From an uncultured Flavihumibacter sp. (GTDB lineage: Bacteria > Bacteroidota > Bacteroidia > Chitinophagales > Chitinophagaceae), in contig CAMLPA010000031.1 in assembly GCA_946481605.1 (NCBI GenBank), positions 1 to 14,656 of the forward strand: a stretch of 14,656 nt of DNA, given 5' to 3'. Of this stretch, positions 7,484 through 14,656 are shown one piece after another (the first letter of the stretch is position 1; each line of letters begins with the position of its first letter). The notes below the pieces were generated by a model, which saw only the letters and a program-made list of their open reading frames with translations, made no database searches and was not told the origin of the DNA. The position numbers and the translations under genes were made by a program.

Positions 7484-9760
7484 ATGCGATTACTTATCCT
7501 TTGCACATTGCTTTGTGTATCCTTGTGCACCTCGGCACAGGAAGAAAAATTACTGCTCGATCGTTTTGAATTGGCTGCTACGGATTCTCAGAAAGTGATG
7601 GCCGCTTACGACCTGCTGTTGTTCTATTATAAGATGCAGCCGGAAAAGGCGAAACCATACGCGTTGAAGGCGGAAGAATACGGCTTAAAATCAGGAAACG
7701 CTTTCCTGGAGGCGAAAGGGCATGAATCCATGCTGATTTATTACCGCAGGCTTCAGGATTTTACCAATATGGGCAAACGTTATCCGCTTTGGCGGGAAGC
7801 GGCCCTTAAGTCAGGGAACAAGGTCGTTATCTATGACGCATTCCTTTCGTCCGCGAATTTTTCGATCGACATGGGCTTCTACCAGTTCGCATTGCCTTAT
7901 CTGGACAAAGCAGCGGAAATAGCGGAATCAACAGGGCTTCCGTTGTTGAAGGCGCGCGTGCTGCACACCAGGGCATGTTATTATTCCGCCCTGGGCGAAC
8001 ATAGGAAAGCGGTGGATATTTTTGATAAAGCTATTCCGGCGTTGGAGGCGGTAAAGGATTACGATAAACTGGCTGACGCAAAAGTTTTTAAGGCGGAATC
8101 ATTGATGCGGTTGTGGAAGGTAAAAGAGGTTCCAGGGTTAATTGCCGATGCGCTGAATTATTATGTAATAGTGGGCAAACGAAGTAAGATTGCCTATTCT
8201 AAAGCATTGCTCGGGCAGGCGCATGCTTTTTCCGGGAACACCAGGAAGGCGATGAGCAATTACAGGGAGGCCGTGCAGCTTTATGAAGCGATTCCTATGC
8301 AACTTCAGGTCGCTCAGTGTTATGTTGACCTGGCCGCCTTCGCGCTGGCGCAACAAAACGCGGCGGAAGGAGACAGGTATCTTTCAACCTTAGAAAAATT
8401 ATTGCCCAACTTGCCCGACCCTTCACTCAAAGTATTCGCGACAATGTTGCGCGGTGTTTATAATACCCTTCTGAATAAGTTTGACCGGGCAGACTCCCTT
8501 TTCCATGCTGTTTCAAAGGAGGCCACAAAACGTAAACTGGCACCCATAAAAGCGGAAAACGAACTTTACCACGCTACGCTTATGCTGAAGCAAGGCAAAA
8601 AGAGAGCGGCAGATTCTCTGTTTCTTTCCTATGCGGAAGGGGTTGCCGCAACGCAGGATCCTGGCGAAATTGAGGGTTCTCTTACTTTATTAAAGCAAAA
8701 GAATCCTCAGTTCCCTAAGCAATACTGGGTCTTACTTACAAAACTTTACAGTAAAGGCGAAGTGGAGCAAGTTAAAAAGGAATTGCTTGCCAATGGCACA
8801 GATACGCTCCCGCCACTGATAGATTCCATTGCGGCGCATAACCGTTTTTCTCTCAATACAGTAGAGCGAGATTCCCTGAACAGCATCGTATTCAATAGTC
8901 AGCTTCAGGAACTGGAAACGAAATACAAAGTAAGGCAAACAACAGACAGCCTTAACCAGGTGAAACTCGAAGTACAAAACGAACAATTAAAAAGCAGCCG
9001 GAGAGGGTGGATGCTGCTGGTACTCTTTTCTTTCCTGTTCTTTTTCGCCTTTCTGTTATGGAGCAAAGTCAGCGCCGCGAAAAAACTCGGTGCAAAAAAC
9101 GAGCTGCTGCACAATAAAAACCAGGAACTCACCACCAGTTACAAAGTCATCAACAACCTCCGCGACGAACTTAAACACCGCATTGAAAATACCATTCAGG
9201 CCATTACTTCTTATGTGGAAATACAAATGCTCACGAGGAACGACCATGTTTACATAAGGCCGGTTTATGCCATGGTGAAGGCCATGGGAACGTTGCACAA
9301 AACATTATATGGAGAAATGACGCGGGACAAAATGGATGTAAAACCATTCCTGGAAACCCTGTACCATCAGGTGGAACGCATCTTCGCCCCTGAAATGCCC
9401 GTAACACTGGAAGTAAACACGGACATTACATTGGATAAGGAACGCGCAAGGGCACTTGCCATCATTGTTTCAGAATTGTGGACCAATAGTTTTAAATATG
9501 CATTCGCCGGAAAGAATTCAGGAAAAATAGAGGTGCGCATTGTGCAGGCGGATGAGGACAATTTCAAACTCACAGTAACGGATGACGGGATCGGGTTTGA
9601 ACAGAAGGAGACGGATGATGGTCTTGGGCTTATGTTGATAAACGGGCAGGTTGAATCCGGACTTGGCGGGTCCTGTACTATCAATGGGAAAAACGGAACT
9701 GTATTTGAAGCGGTATTTCCGATACGGTTCAGTAAATCAAATAACGGGGAGCAAACATGA
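7484..9760 (+). CDS. TPR-type sensor histidine kinase (HisKA_2-like)
   Basis: The protein has 758 residues. A signal peptide (about 1-18, ending CTSAQ) starts it. A long all-helical region of TPR-like repeats fills about 25-450 and is presumably periplasmic. A coiled coil at about 465-508 leads into one membrane segment (W509-W526) and a cytoplasmic kinase core. The dimerisation box has H565 in DELKHRIENTIQAITS, resembling HisKA_2-type kinases. The ATP-binding domain shows an N box (ELWTNSFKYAF, N668), G1 (DDGIGF, 700-705) and G2 (DGLGLMLI, 712-719), all intact. This layout of TPR sensor, one membrane helix and kinase is common in Bacteroidota; the ligand is unknown. The TGA overlaps the ATG of the regulator (ATGA), indicating translational coupling and a cognate pair. 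Confidence 0.9.
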   Translation: MRLLILCTLLCVSLCTSAQEEKLLLDRFELAATDSQKVMAAYDLLLFYYKMQPEKAKPYALKAEEYGLKSGNAFLEAKGHESMLIYYRRLQDFTNMGKRYPLWREAALKSGNKVVIYDAFLSSANFSIDMGFYQFALPYLDKAAEIAESTGLPLLKARVLHTRACYYSALGEHRKAVDIFDKAIPALEAVKDYDKLADAKVFKAESLMRLWKVKEVPGLIADALNYYVIVGKRSKIAYSKALLGQAHAFSGNTRKAMSNYREAVQLYEAIPMQLQVAQCYVDLAAFALAQQNAAEGDRYLSTLEKLLPNLPDPSLKVFATMLRGVYNTLLNKFDRADSLFHAVSKEATKRKLAPIKAENELYHATLMLKQGKKRAADSLFLSYAEGVAATQDPGEIEGSLTLLKQKNPQFPKQYWVLLTKLYSKGEVEQVKKELLANGTDTLPPLIDSIAAHNRFSLNTVERDSLNSIVFNSQLQELETKYKVRQTTDSLNQVKLEVQNEQLKSSRRGWMLLVLFSFLFFFAFLLWSKVSAAKKLGAKNELLHNKNQELTTSYKVINNLRDELKHRIENTIQAITSYVEIQMLTRNDHVYIRPVYAMVKAMGTLHKTLYGEMTRDKMDVKPFLETLYHQVERIFAPEMPVTLEVNTDITLDKERARALAIIVSELWTNSFKYAFAGKNSGKIEVRIVQADEDNFKLTVTDDGIGFEQKETDDGLGLMLINGQVESGLGGSCTINGKNGTVFEAVFPIRFSKSNNGEQT

Positions 9761-10623
9761 GCGGGAAAAAGAAAGTATTGGTAGTGGAAGATGATTATTT
9801 CATTTACCTCGGCATCCGTTTAAAACTGGAAAACGCGGGGTTCGAGGTGCTGGGGTCTAAACAGGAGGCTGTGGATACATTCGAGAAAGCCGTGGCGCTT
9901 ATTGAAAAGGATCCGCCACATTTTGCCATTCTGGATGTTGTGATCAACGGAGAGAAAGACGGATTGGATGTGGCAGAATATATTTTTCAGGGCTACAATA
10001 CTTTCATGTATGTACTCACCAGCACAAAAATTGAACAGGACCGCGACAGGGCCGCGAGGCTTTCTGTGATTGACTGGAAAGTAAAAACAGCAGAAGATAT
10101 GGCCCAGCCCCTTCAACAGGTGCCCAAACCTTTTGATGCTGACTACCTATGCGAAAGATTGTTGTTTGATCTGAAAAAGATGCCCGACCCTTTCCCCATT
10201 GTCAAAACAAGAGTACTTTTCCTTTCCAGGTACAGAAGACTCATCCGCAAGGAAGAAGCATTGGATACGATGCTTCAACTCGACCTTCACCTGATGCTTC
10301 CATGGAGCAAAATATACGCGCTCATCAGTTCCAATGCGAAAGACAGGTCGCGCAGCAATAAGCCTAAAGTGATGATACATCTGGAAGATGGCAACGTGTA
10401 TGAGGTGACACGTTCACTCAGTGATTTGTTAAACCTTGCCCCGGCGTACCTGGTAAGGTTTAACAAATCAACGGTGTACAATATGTATTATTTTATGTTC
10501 AGGGATGCCGAAAATGGCCTGATGTTTCACCGCGATGAATCCATGAAGGCTTCGGAGGAAATTAAGGCCGACTACAGGGAGGAAGCCAATAAGCGACTGC
10601 GGCTGGTGTTCCACGGCTTCTGA
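9757..10623 (+). CDS. Response regulator with enlarged receiver and LytTR-like output domain
   Basis: The protein has 288 residues. The receiver domain occupies about 5-130, with acidic residues D12/D13 (VVEDDY), phospho-acceptor D60 (AILDVVING), switch residue T88 (VLTST) and K124 (VPKPFD). The T88-K124 distance is 36 residues against about 22 in CheY, so roughly 14 residues are inserted before the last strand. After a basic linker (about 131-182), residues about 183-250 resemble a LytTR DNA-binding domain: MIHLEDGNVYEVTRSLSDLL, then LVRFNKSTVYNMYYF in place of the usual F-x-R-hydrophobic-H-R-S-x-x-VN. The usual His is an Asn here, so the domain is divergent. A charged tail of about 30 residues follows. 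The start codon overlaps the kinase stop. Target genes are unknown. Confidence 0.85.
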   Translation: MSGKKKVLVVEDDYFIYLGIRLKLENAGFEVLGSKQEAVDTFEKAVALIEKDPPHFAILDVVINGEKDGLDVAEYIFQGYNTFMYVLTSTKIEQDRDRAARLSVIDWKVKTAEDMAQPLQQVPKPFDADYLCERLLFDLKKMPDPFPIVKTRVLFLSRYRRLIRKEEALDTMLQLDLHLMLPWSKIYALISSNAKDRSRSNKPKVMIHLEDGNVYEVTRSLSDLLNLAPAYLVRFNKSTVYNMYYFMFRDAENGLMFHRDESMKASEEIKADYREEANKRLRLVFHGF

Positions 10624-10643
10624 ACAATGGACCGCATCAGTGC

Positions 10644-11384
10644 TCAAAGCATGCGCGTTACTTTCCGGTTTCTTTTCCTGAAAGCGCGCCCCATCGCGTG
10701 AAGAAGGTTTCTGGTATTCACCCGTACCAGCATCAATACGCCGGTTTGGTTGTTGTAATCGGGGTTCATCCGCAGAAATTCACGGATCAGTTCGTTTGTA
10801 CTCCTTCCGAAACGGTGCATTTGTTCAGGACTTTGCACCACGCGGAAAGGGGTATGTACCAGAAAGCTGTCGGGAAACTTCTCCTCCAGCCCCATCCGCC
10901 CCAGTATTTTGTTTTTCAGTTCCACCAGAAAAGGAGGCACCGTACATTTTTCACGGGGGTAGGCGTTGGAGGAATATTCATGTGTCATTCTATAGATAAC
11001 CGGATTGAGCACAAAGTTCATCAGGATGATTTCTGAACCAGGATGGCTCAGCCTGAACCGCATAAATCCCTGGAAAAAAACAGCAAGTGGCAGGTTGCGG
11101 CCACGATACCGTTCTACAATACCGAGTGCCACTCTGGCAACATAAACCTGCTTTTTGTTCACCTGGAAGGGATAAAAGCCGGCGAAGCAGAAACCTACGG
11201 GATCGGCCCCGTCGTAAACGAGTACCAATGAAATTTCACATGGACAGAGTTTGAAAAGGTAAGCGTTGAATTCCGCTTTTGTCAGTTCCGGATTCAGGAT
11301 TTGCCTGAAAAGAAGGTAAAGGGTTTCCTGAATCTGTGGGTCAGCGTTGAGCTGAAACAGATTGAACTTTCGATACGTTAGCAT
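10644..11384 (-). CDS. GNAT-fold acyltransferase-like protein
   Basis: This 246-residue soluble protein has no signal peptide. The middle part has a GNAT-like order: LVLVYDGADPVGFCFAGF (53-70), a strand followed by VERYRGRNLPLAVF (90-103) resembling the acetyl-CoA pyrophosphate loop R-x-x-G-x-x, and NPVIYRMTHEYSS (127-139) where GNAT enzymes often carry NP-x-x-Y. The last 100 residues are unlike standard GNAT domains and end in a strongly basic stretch (RAFRKRNRKVTR, 233-244). The enzyme class is an inference from these patterns, and the substrate is unknown. It is convergent with the response regulator, 20 bases apart with no visible terminator. The upstream region holds stacked inverted repeats and no clear promoter box. 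Confidence 0.55.
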   Translation of the reverse strand: MLTYRKFNLFQLNADPQIQETLYLLFRQILNPELTKAEFNAYLFKLCPCEISLVLVYDGADPVGFCFAGFYPFQVNKKQVYVARVALGIVERYRGRNLPLAVFFQGFMRFRLSHPGSEIILMNFVLNPVIYRMTHEYSSNAYPREKCTVPPFLVELKNKILGRMGLEEKFPDSFLVHTPFRVVQSPEQMHRFGRSTNELIREFLRMNPDYNNQTGVLMLVRVNTRNLLHAMGRAFRKRNRKVTRML

Positions 11385-11419
11385 AACATGCCCGTTTAAA
11401 ATGAGGGAGTATGTATGCC

Positions 11420-11431
11420 GCTTCCGGAAGC
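11420..11431. repeat. 12-base perfect palindrome
   Basis: GCTTCCGGAAGC is fully self-complementary. It lies 36 bases upstream of the minus-strand start at 11384, in the probable promoter or leader of the GNAT-like gene, and only a few bases from a second dyad. Confidence 0.55.
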
Positions 11432-11435
11432 TGGC

Positions 11436-11467
11436 CGTGAGCCGGAGGTACTGCCTCCGCGATCACG
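11436..11467. repeat. Extended hairpin upstream of the GNAT-like gene
   Basis: CGTGA (11436-11440) and CGGAGG (11443-11448) pair with CCTCCG (11454-11459) and TCACG (11463-11467). This makes an 11-pair stem with a small internal loop (gc/cga) and a five-base TACTG loop. No T-run follows on either strand, so it is not a standard terminator. It could be a leader RNA structure or an operator. Confidence 0.55.
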
Positions 11468-11529
11468 ACACTAATTTCAGTTGAAAAAAAAGGGGATGTG
11501 GAACAGGGGGATGAAGGACGTAAACAGGC

Positions 11530-11556
11530 AAAAAAAAGGGCCGGACGAGCCGGCCC
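11530..11556 (-). terminator. Rho-independent terminator of the CsgG-like gene
   Basis: Read on the minus strand, GGGCCGG (11556-11550), a five-base loop and CCGGCCC (11544-11538) are followed by eight T's (11537-11530). The hairpin is fully G/C paired and begins 27 bases after the stop codon at 11584. It is the clearest intrinsic terminator in the window. Confidence 0.95.
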
Positions 11557-11583
11557 CGGGGGGGATGAAATTTTTCAGTGCGC

Positions 11584-12612
11584 TTATTGCGTAAGGTATT
11601 TCCACAAACTGGGTGCCTTTACTTCTACGCTGCCCTTGTATTCGATGATGAGTTTTTCCGGCTGGCCTGTTAAGATGGGAAGAATTTCATCGTTGAACTT
11701 GGAAGCCTCAGCCGTATTAATGATGGTACAGGTGGAGGTGGAGCCGCTATTTATTTCGATAATGCTTGCGTGCGCGAGAATTTTTTTCTCTTCCACCTGC
11801 TTGCCCGTATTGGGATTTGTGAGATAGGAAACGGTATAAATATGAACGGCATCGCCCACTTTTAACCCATGGTCTGAACCGCCCCATATCTTGATCTTGT
11901 CTACATATTCTTTTTTCTTTCTTGTCATTTTGGATACTACCGACATGAACTTGAATTGCTGTGGCATAAAAGCGCCGATATTTCTTCTTACAAGATTGTC
12001 GATGGTTACATAAGCATTCAACATTGCTTCAGTGCTGGTACTTCCATCTCCTTTTCCATTAATAATTTCACTGAATTTGATTTCTCCGCTCTGCACATCA
12101 ATGATCTTGAAAGAAAGACTGATTTCCGCATACTTTGTACCCGTGCTCAAACCGGTACTGCTCACCACATCGCCTTGCGAAACGCTTACAATGTGGCCGG
12201 TTACAATAATTTTCGCCCCGAATTTGGAGGCTTTGCTAACAATATCGTTGGTATTTGCTTCGCGGAATTTTTCTTCTTCCTTGATGGTGCCGAACCTGTT
12301 TCTTTCAACAACAGTAAATCTTCCGGAGCGCACGAATCCTGCTTCTACCGCATTTCCCATTCCGATGGCGTAGTCGTAACTGAATTCGCGGGCGGAAGTA
12401 AAATGGTAAATGGCCACAACATCTTTACCGGAACTGTTGGCTACAACTGTTCCCGTATTTGTTGCTGGGGGATCATCGTTTGTTGCAGTATTTGATTTCG
12501 TCGGAGTGGAAGCGGTTTTTGAAGTTGCCGCAGTGGTTTTTTTGGTGGTTTGTGCAAATGTGCCGGATGCGATCGCCATGAGCATGACCAGGCAGGTAAT
12601 TGTTTTTTTCAT
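11584..12612 (-). CDS. Secreted CsgG/FlgT-like protein
   Basis: The protein has 342 residues. A signal peptide (1-20, cleavage near TFA-QTT) is followed by a low-complexity Thr/Ser/Ala/Lys segment at about 21-60. Residues about 63-215 resemble the CsgG fold family: VAIYHF, SGRFTVVERNRFGTIKEEEKF, GAKIIVTGHIVSVSQG, then amphipathic strands ending IIDVQSGEIKFSE. In CsgG itself this fold forms the curli secretion pore. Here the lipoprotein cysteine of CsgG is missing, so a soluble periplasmic or surface role is more likely than a pore. Residues about 235-330 (HGLKVGDAVHIYTV, NPNTGKQVEEKK) resemble the C-terminal barrel of FlgT-type proteins. No curli or flagellar genes are nearby. It lies 55 bases after the lipocalin-like gene on the same strand and ends at a strong terminator. 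Confidence 0.7.
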   Translation of the reverse strand: MKKTITCLVMLMAIASGTFAQTTKKTTAATSKTASTPTKSNTATNDDPPATNTGTVVANSSGKDVVAIYHFTSAREFSYDYAIGMGNAVEAGFVRSGRFTVVERNRFGTIKEEEKFREANTNDIVSKASKFGAKIIVTGHIVSVSQGDVVSSTGLSTGTKYAEISLSFKIIDVQSGEIKFSEIINGKGDGSTSTEAMLNAYVTIDNLVRRNIGAFMPQQFKFMSVVSKMTRKKKEYVDKIKIWGGSDHGLKVGDAVHIYTVSYLTNPNTGKQVEEKKILAHASIIEINSGSTSTCTIINTAEASKFNDEILPILTGQPEKLIIEYKGSVEVKAPSLWKYLTQ

Positions 12613-12667
12613 GTTTACGGTTTTGAGTTGATAACAGAAGGTGTCATTAGCCGAAGTCTCGGTTTGA

Positions 12668-13074
12668 TTATCGGCTGAACGTTGTTGTTACTTTCATTAA
12701 GTGATTTGAAGACAGGACTATTTCTTCATACAGTACCAGGGCCGATTTGGAAAGCGTTTTTACTTCATAGTTGTATTCGTCTCCGTCGGGGCCGATCATT
12801 ACAAATTGTTGGCCATCGTTTTCCAGGCGCCACCTTCCATTTTCTGATCCCCGTCAATAAAGGTCTTTAAAGTGTTGTCGGCAAAAACTTCCATATAATC
12901 GCCTTCATCGTAATATTGTGCGCCGGCATCCTGTTGCGTACCATTGTAAATTTCTTCTATATCATCTTTAATGATGTTCCATTTGCCAACGATACCGTTT
13001 TCATCTTTGCCATCTTTCTTGCAGGATGTAAAAATTGTTGCTGCCAGCAGCATCAGGAATAGCACTTTTTTCAT
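12668..13074 (-). pseudogene. Lipocalin-like lipoprotein gene interrupted by a -1 frameshift
   Basis: The start at 13074 opens with a lipoprotein signal (MKKVLFLMLLAATIFTSC, lipid-acceptor C18) and a short mature N-terminus with IVGKWNI, typical of small lipocalin-like Bacteroidota lipoproteins. The frame then reads to a TAA at 12799, giving only 91 residues. From about 12852 a different frame gives a convincing continuation: GSENGRWRLENDGQQF, VMIGPDGDEYNYEVKTLS, ALVLYEEIVL, ending at TAA 12670-12668. Restoring one G in the run of four (12849-12852) joins D74-G75 to G-S-E-N-G-R-W and yields a 135-residue protein of normal family length. The gene is therefore either a recent frameshift mutant or carries a sequencing or assembly error. 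Its role is unknown; such proteins are usually anchored in the envelope. Confidence 0.75.
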
Positions 13075-13268
13075 TTGTAACTTTTTAGGTGTTTTGAGAT
13101 GATTTTAATTTTAGAAAAAGCATAGCCTGTCCCGGGGTTCAGGAGAACGTGGGGGCATGTATGCGGCAGTATTCAGAAGATAGTTGGAAAGGGGTGATGA
13201 AGTGTTCTGTAAAAGTATTGCGTGCCTTGCGGGTGCTTTGTCACGGCGGGGAGTACAAACCTTAAAAA

Positions 13269-14084
13269 CTACAATAATCCGTCGCGGCGCATGTATATGG
13301 CAGCCTCGAGGGCATTGCTGAAATTCTGTTGAAAAAACTTTCTTGATTTTTGAAGGAACCTTCTGCAATAAGTATCAACCGTATTTACGGTTACCCCGAA
13401 CTCTTTTGCGATGGCCGCTTGAGTAATACCGGGTTCGTAGGCCAGTTTCCGTGCAGTATGGAACTCGTTGGTGGAGAAGATTTTCAGCGCCATAAAATGT
13501 TCCATCATCTGTTGCATCATTTGCCCGCCACGCGTCACTTCGAGGTCGCCTTTTTCAGTAAAAAACGTAGGACTCAATGGTTCTCCGTTGTAATCGCCCA
13601 CGATGGTGAACTCGTCCAGGTAGCTGAGCAGGCGGTTGTTTTTATCGTACTGGAAAACGGAAGCGGTTTTTTTAACCAGCAGGTAATGCCCACGGTAATG
13701 CTTCAGCGCTATCAGGCTGGAATACCGCTGCACCATAAAGTTCAATACAAACTTTCCGGTACAAAGGGTATTGTACAATTGAATAGACAATGCAAGCAGG
13801 GACTGTTGTTTGCCCGGATGGACGAGGTTCCAATAGTTTTTCAGGGTGAACTGACTGTCGGGGTACCCCAGCCAACGCAAAACGCCATGACATTCCTTGA
13901 TCTCAAAGTCCTGAAGATCAACTGTGAAAAAGAAACGTTCGCTTCCCAGCGTCTCTTTTAAAAGATTAACCTCTTTTTCTTGTTCGGCACGGGAAACAAC
14001 GCCCTGCAAAGGCGCTCCTGGAAATAGCGATCGTACGTGTTGTTGCAAATGATCGAAAGCCAGCAGTTGAAAATGTCCGGACAT
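13269..14084 (-). CDS. PAS-LuxR-type transcriptional regulator
   Basis: The protein has 271 residues and no signal peptide or membrane segment. Residues about 50-145 look like a PAS sensor: FFFTVDLQDFEIKECHGVLRWLGYPDSQFT and NYWNLVHPGKQQ fit the Bacteroidota pattern of a PAS domain followed by I/V-HP-x-D. Residues about 206-265 are a LuxR/GerE helix-turn-helix: EFHTARKLAYEPGITQAAIA, then KEFGVTVNTVDTYCRRFLQK, where VNTVDTYCRRFL is the recognition helix. There is no receiver domain, so it probably responds to a small ligand or protein partner rather than phosphotransfer. Targets are unknown. It is followed by 194 bases without a gene before the lipocalin-like gene on the same strand. A TATATTTA at 14117-14110 is a weak -7 candidate. 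Confidence 0.85.
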   Translation of the reverse strand: MSGHFQLLAFDHLQQHVRSLFPGAPLQGVVSRAEQEKEVNLLKETLGSERFFFTVDLQDFEIKECHGVLRWLGYPDSQFTLKNYWNLVHPGKQQSLLALSIQLYNTLCTGKFVLNFMVQRYSSLIALKHYRGHYLLVKKTASVFQYDKNNRLLSYLDEFTIVGDYNGEPLSPTFFTEKGDLEVTRGGQMMQQMMEHFMALKIFSTNEFHTARKLAYEPGITQAAIAKEFGVTVNTVDTYCRRFLQKSRKFFQQNFSNALEAAIYMRRDGLL

Positions 14085-14119
14085 GGTTTAAGGTTATTTA
14101 GGTCGGGCTTAAATATAAA

Positions 14120-14145
14120 AGATATTTGATAAAAAAAGAATATCT
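14120..14145. repeat. 7-base inverted repeat upstream of the LuxR-type gene
   Basis: AGATATT (14120-14126) and AATATCT (14139-14145) are separated by 12 bases, so the half-site centres lie 19 bases apart, about two helical turns. The repeat sits just upstream of the weak promoter candidate at 14110-14117. Such a dyad could be an operator, for example for autoregulation, but the region is very A/T-rich and chance is a real alternative. Confidence 0.35.
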
Positions 14146-14188
14146 GTTGTGCGTTAATTGAACTTCTATTACGAAGGCTATTCAATTC

Positions 14189-14341
14189 TTATATTAAAAC
14201 ACCTGTTTGCTCAGATGGCACTTTTATGGTTCCTTTCCATACTTTATCGCCGTTTCGGGCAACGTAGTTGTAGTTAAGTCCGGGAACAAGCCAGAAAACC
14301 GCTTCTATGTTGGTCAGTAAGAGGGGCAAATATTTTTTCAT
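14189..14341 (-). CDS. Doubtful small ORF (50 residues)
   Basis: This is a short open frame starting MKKYLPLLLTNIEAVFW. The start resembles a secretion signal or membrane anchor, but the rest (YVARNGDKVWKGTIKV) matches no family I recognise. A perfect TAAATTTG box on the minus strand (14397-14390) lies upstream at a sensible distance, without a clear -33 element. It may be a tiny envelope protein, a remnant, or not a gene. It is the only candidate in the 400-base stretch 14085-14484. The rest of that stretch is A/T-rich leader and promoter DNA for the flanking genes. Confidence 0.25.
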   Translation of the reverse strand: MKKYLPLLLTNIEAVFWLVPGLNYNYVARNGDKVWKGTIKVPSEQTGVLI

Positions 14342-14484
14342 TACAGACGGGGTTTGTTTAACGGGGGATTGACGTATGGAATAGTTGTGCAAATTTACCT
14401 TTTAGCTGCCCCGTTATTGTCCTCCTTCCGGGTACAAAATCCATTTCTTATCTTATTTCTATCTTCACCCCAAATCTTGCCTTT

Positions 14485-14656
14485 ATGCATTTCGATCCAC
14501 GCGACCCCTCTCCGGAAACGCAACTGCGTTTTTACCGTGCATTGCTGCTGCCACGACTGGTAGAAGAAAAAATGCTGTTGCTCCTGCGCCAGGGAAAAGT
14601 GTCCAAATGGTTCAGCGGGATCGGGCAGGAAGCGATTGCCGTGGGTTGTACCCTGG
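14485..14656 (+). CDS. 2-oxoacid dehydrogenase E1 component, alpha-type N-terminus (partial)
   Basis: The first 57 codons are present and run off the window edge. FYRALLLPRLVEEKMLLLLR followed by QGKVSKWFSGIGQEAIAVG matches the N-terminus of thiamine-diphosphate-dependent E1 alpha subunits: the F-x-x-M/L-x-x-x-R-x-x-E-E/D helix, then G-x-x-x-x-x-GQEA. These enzymes decarboxylate pyruvate or branched-chain 2-oxoacids in the dehydrogenase complexes. In many Bacteroidota this start belongs to a long protein with alpha and beta halves fused; whether that holds here lies outside the window. The cofactor motif (GDG...N) is also beyond the edge. No signal peptide is present, so it is cytoplasmic. 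I see no clear promoter box in the 140 bases upstream. Confidence 0.85.
   Translation, partial: MHFDPRDPSPETQLRFYRALLLPRLVEEKMLLLLRQGKVSKWFSGIGQEAIAVGCTL

Noticed and set aside
11956..12495. 179-codon open frame antisense to the CsgG-like gene
   Set aside because: It is a shadow of the real gene, which has a signal peptide, domains and a terminator in the right direction.
12649..12676. AGCCGA/TCGGCT inverted repeat considered as a terminator of the lipocalin-like gene
   Set aside because: The stem is only six pairs, it overlaps the stop codon, and no T-run follows. It may only be a weak leader structure for the CsgG-like gene.
13075..13268. Intergenic gap searched for a small RNA, terminator or extra gene
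   Set aside because: No convincing hairpin with a T-run, no promoter box and no coding pattern were seen. A TATGCTTT near 13118-13125 is too poor a match to call.
13350..13961. 203-codon open frame antisense to the PAS-LuxR gene
   Set aside because: It is fully opposite a recognisable regulator, with no signal, motif or promoter of its own.

Overview
The window looks like ordinary chromosome from a Bacteroidota, most likely in or near the Chitinophagaceae. The lineage is inferred from four things. Promoter motifs have the Bacteroidota form TTG-N19-21-TAnnTTTG. Purine-rich Shine-Dalgarno sequences are mostly absent before starts. Gene types include a periplasmic tricorn-like protease, a TPR sensor kinase paired with a LytTR-like regulator, and a PAS-LuxR regulator. 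Menaquinone synthesis appears to use the futalosine route (mqnC). I see no rRNA, tRNA, CRISPR array, insertion sequence, phage gene or attachment site.

Layout. 1-191: C-terminal end of an S41-type peptidase (+). 170-1498: a minus-strand pair, recX followed 15 bases later by a nitrilase/omega-amidase-like gene, whose end overlaps the S41 tail by 22 bases. 1667-4870: large secreted tricorn-type protease (+), divergent from recX with a recognisable promoter on each strand. 4867-6063: secreted two-lobed aspartyl protease with a C-terminal PDZ domain (-), whose stop codon overlaps the tricorn stop codon tail to tail. 6167-7291: mqnC (+) with its own promoter. 7484-10623: sensor histidine kinase and response regulator, coupled by an ATGA overlap. 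10644-11384: GNAT-like protein (-). 11530-11556: a strong intrinsic terminator for the CsgG/FlgT-like secreted protein at 11584-12612 (-). 12668-13074: lipocalin-like lipoprotein gene (-) broken by a one-base frameshift. 13269-14084: PAS-LuxR regulator (-). 14085-14484: AT-rich intergenic DNA with one doubtful 50-codon ORF. 14485 to the end: start of a thiamine-diphosphate-dependent 2-oxoacid dehydrogenase E1 alpha-type subunit (+).

How the genes fit together. Three unrelated or distantly related peptidases (S41, tricorn, retropepsin-like plus PDZ) lie in the first 6 kb. Two carry visible signal peptides, so this part is rich in cell-envelope proteolysis, but there is no shared operon. The kinase and regulator form one two-component system with no linked target that I can name. 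The lipocalin-like and CsgG-like genes are co-oriented, 55 bases apart, and probably share a transcript that ends at the terminator at 11530-11556.

I did not find a convincing new multi-gene system. The items most worth a second look are the frameshifted lipoprotein, the response regulator with an enlarged receiver domain and divergent LytTR domain, the duplicated aspartyl protease with PDZ, and the stacked inverted repeats at 11420-11467.
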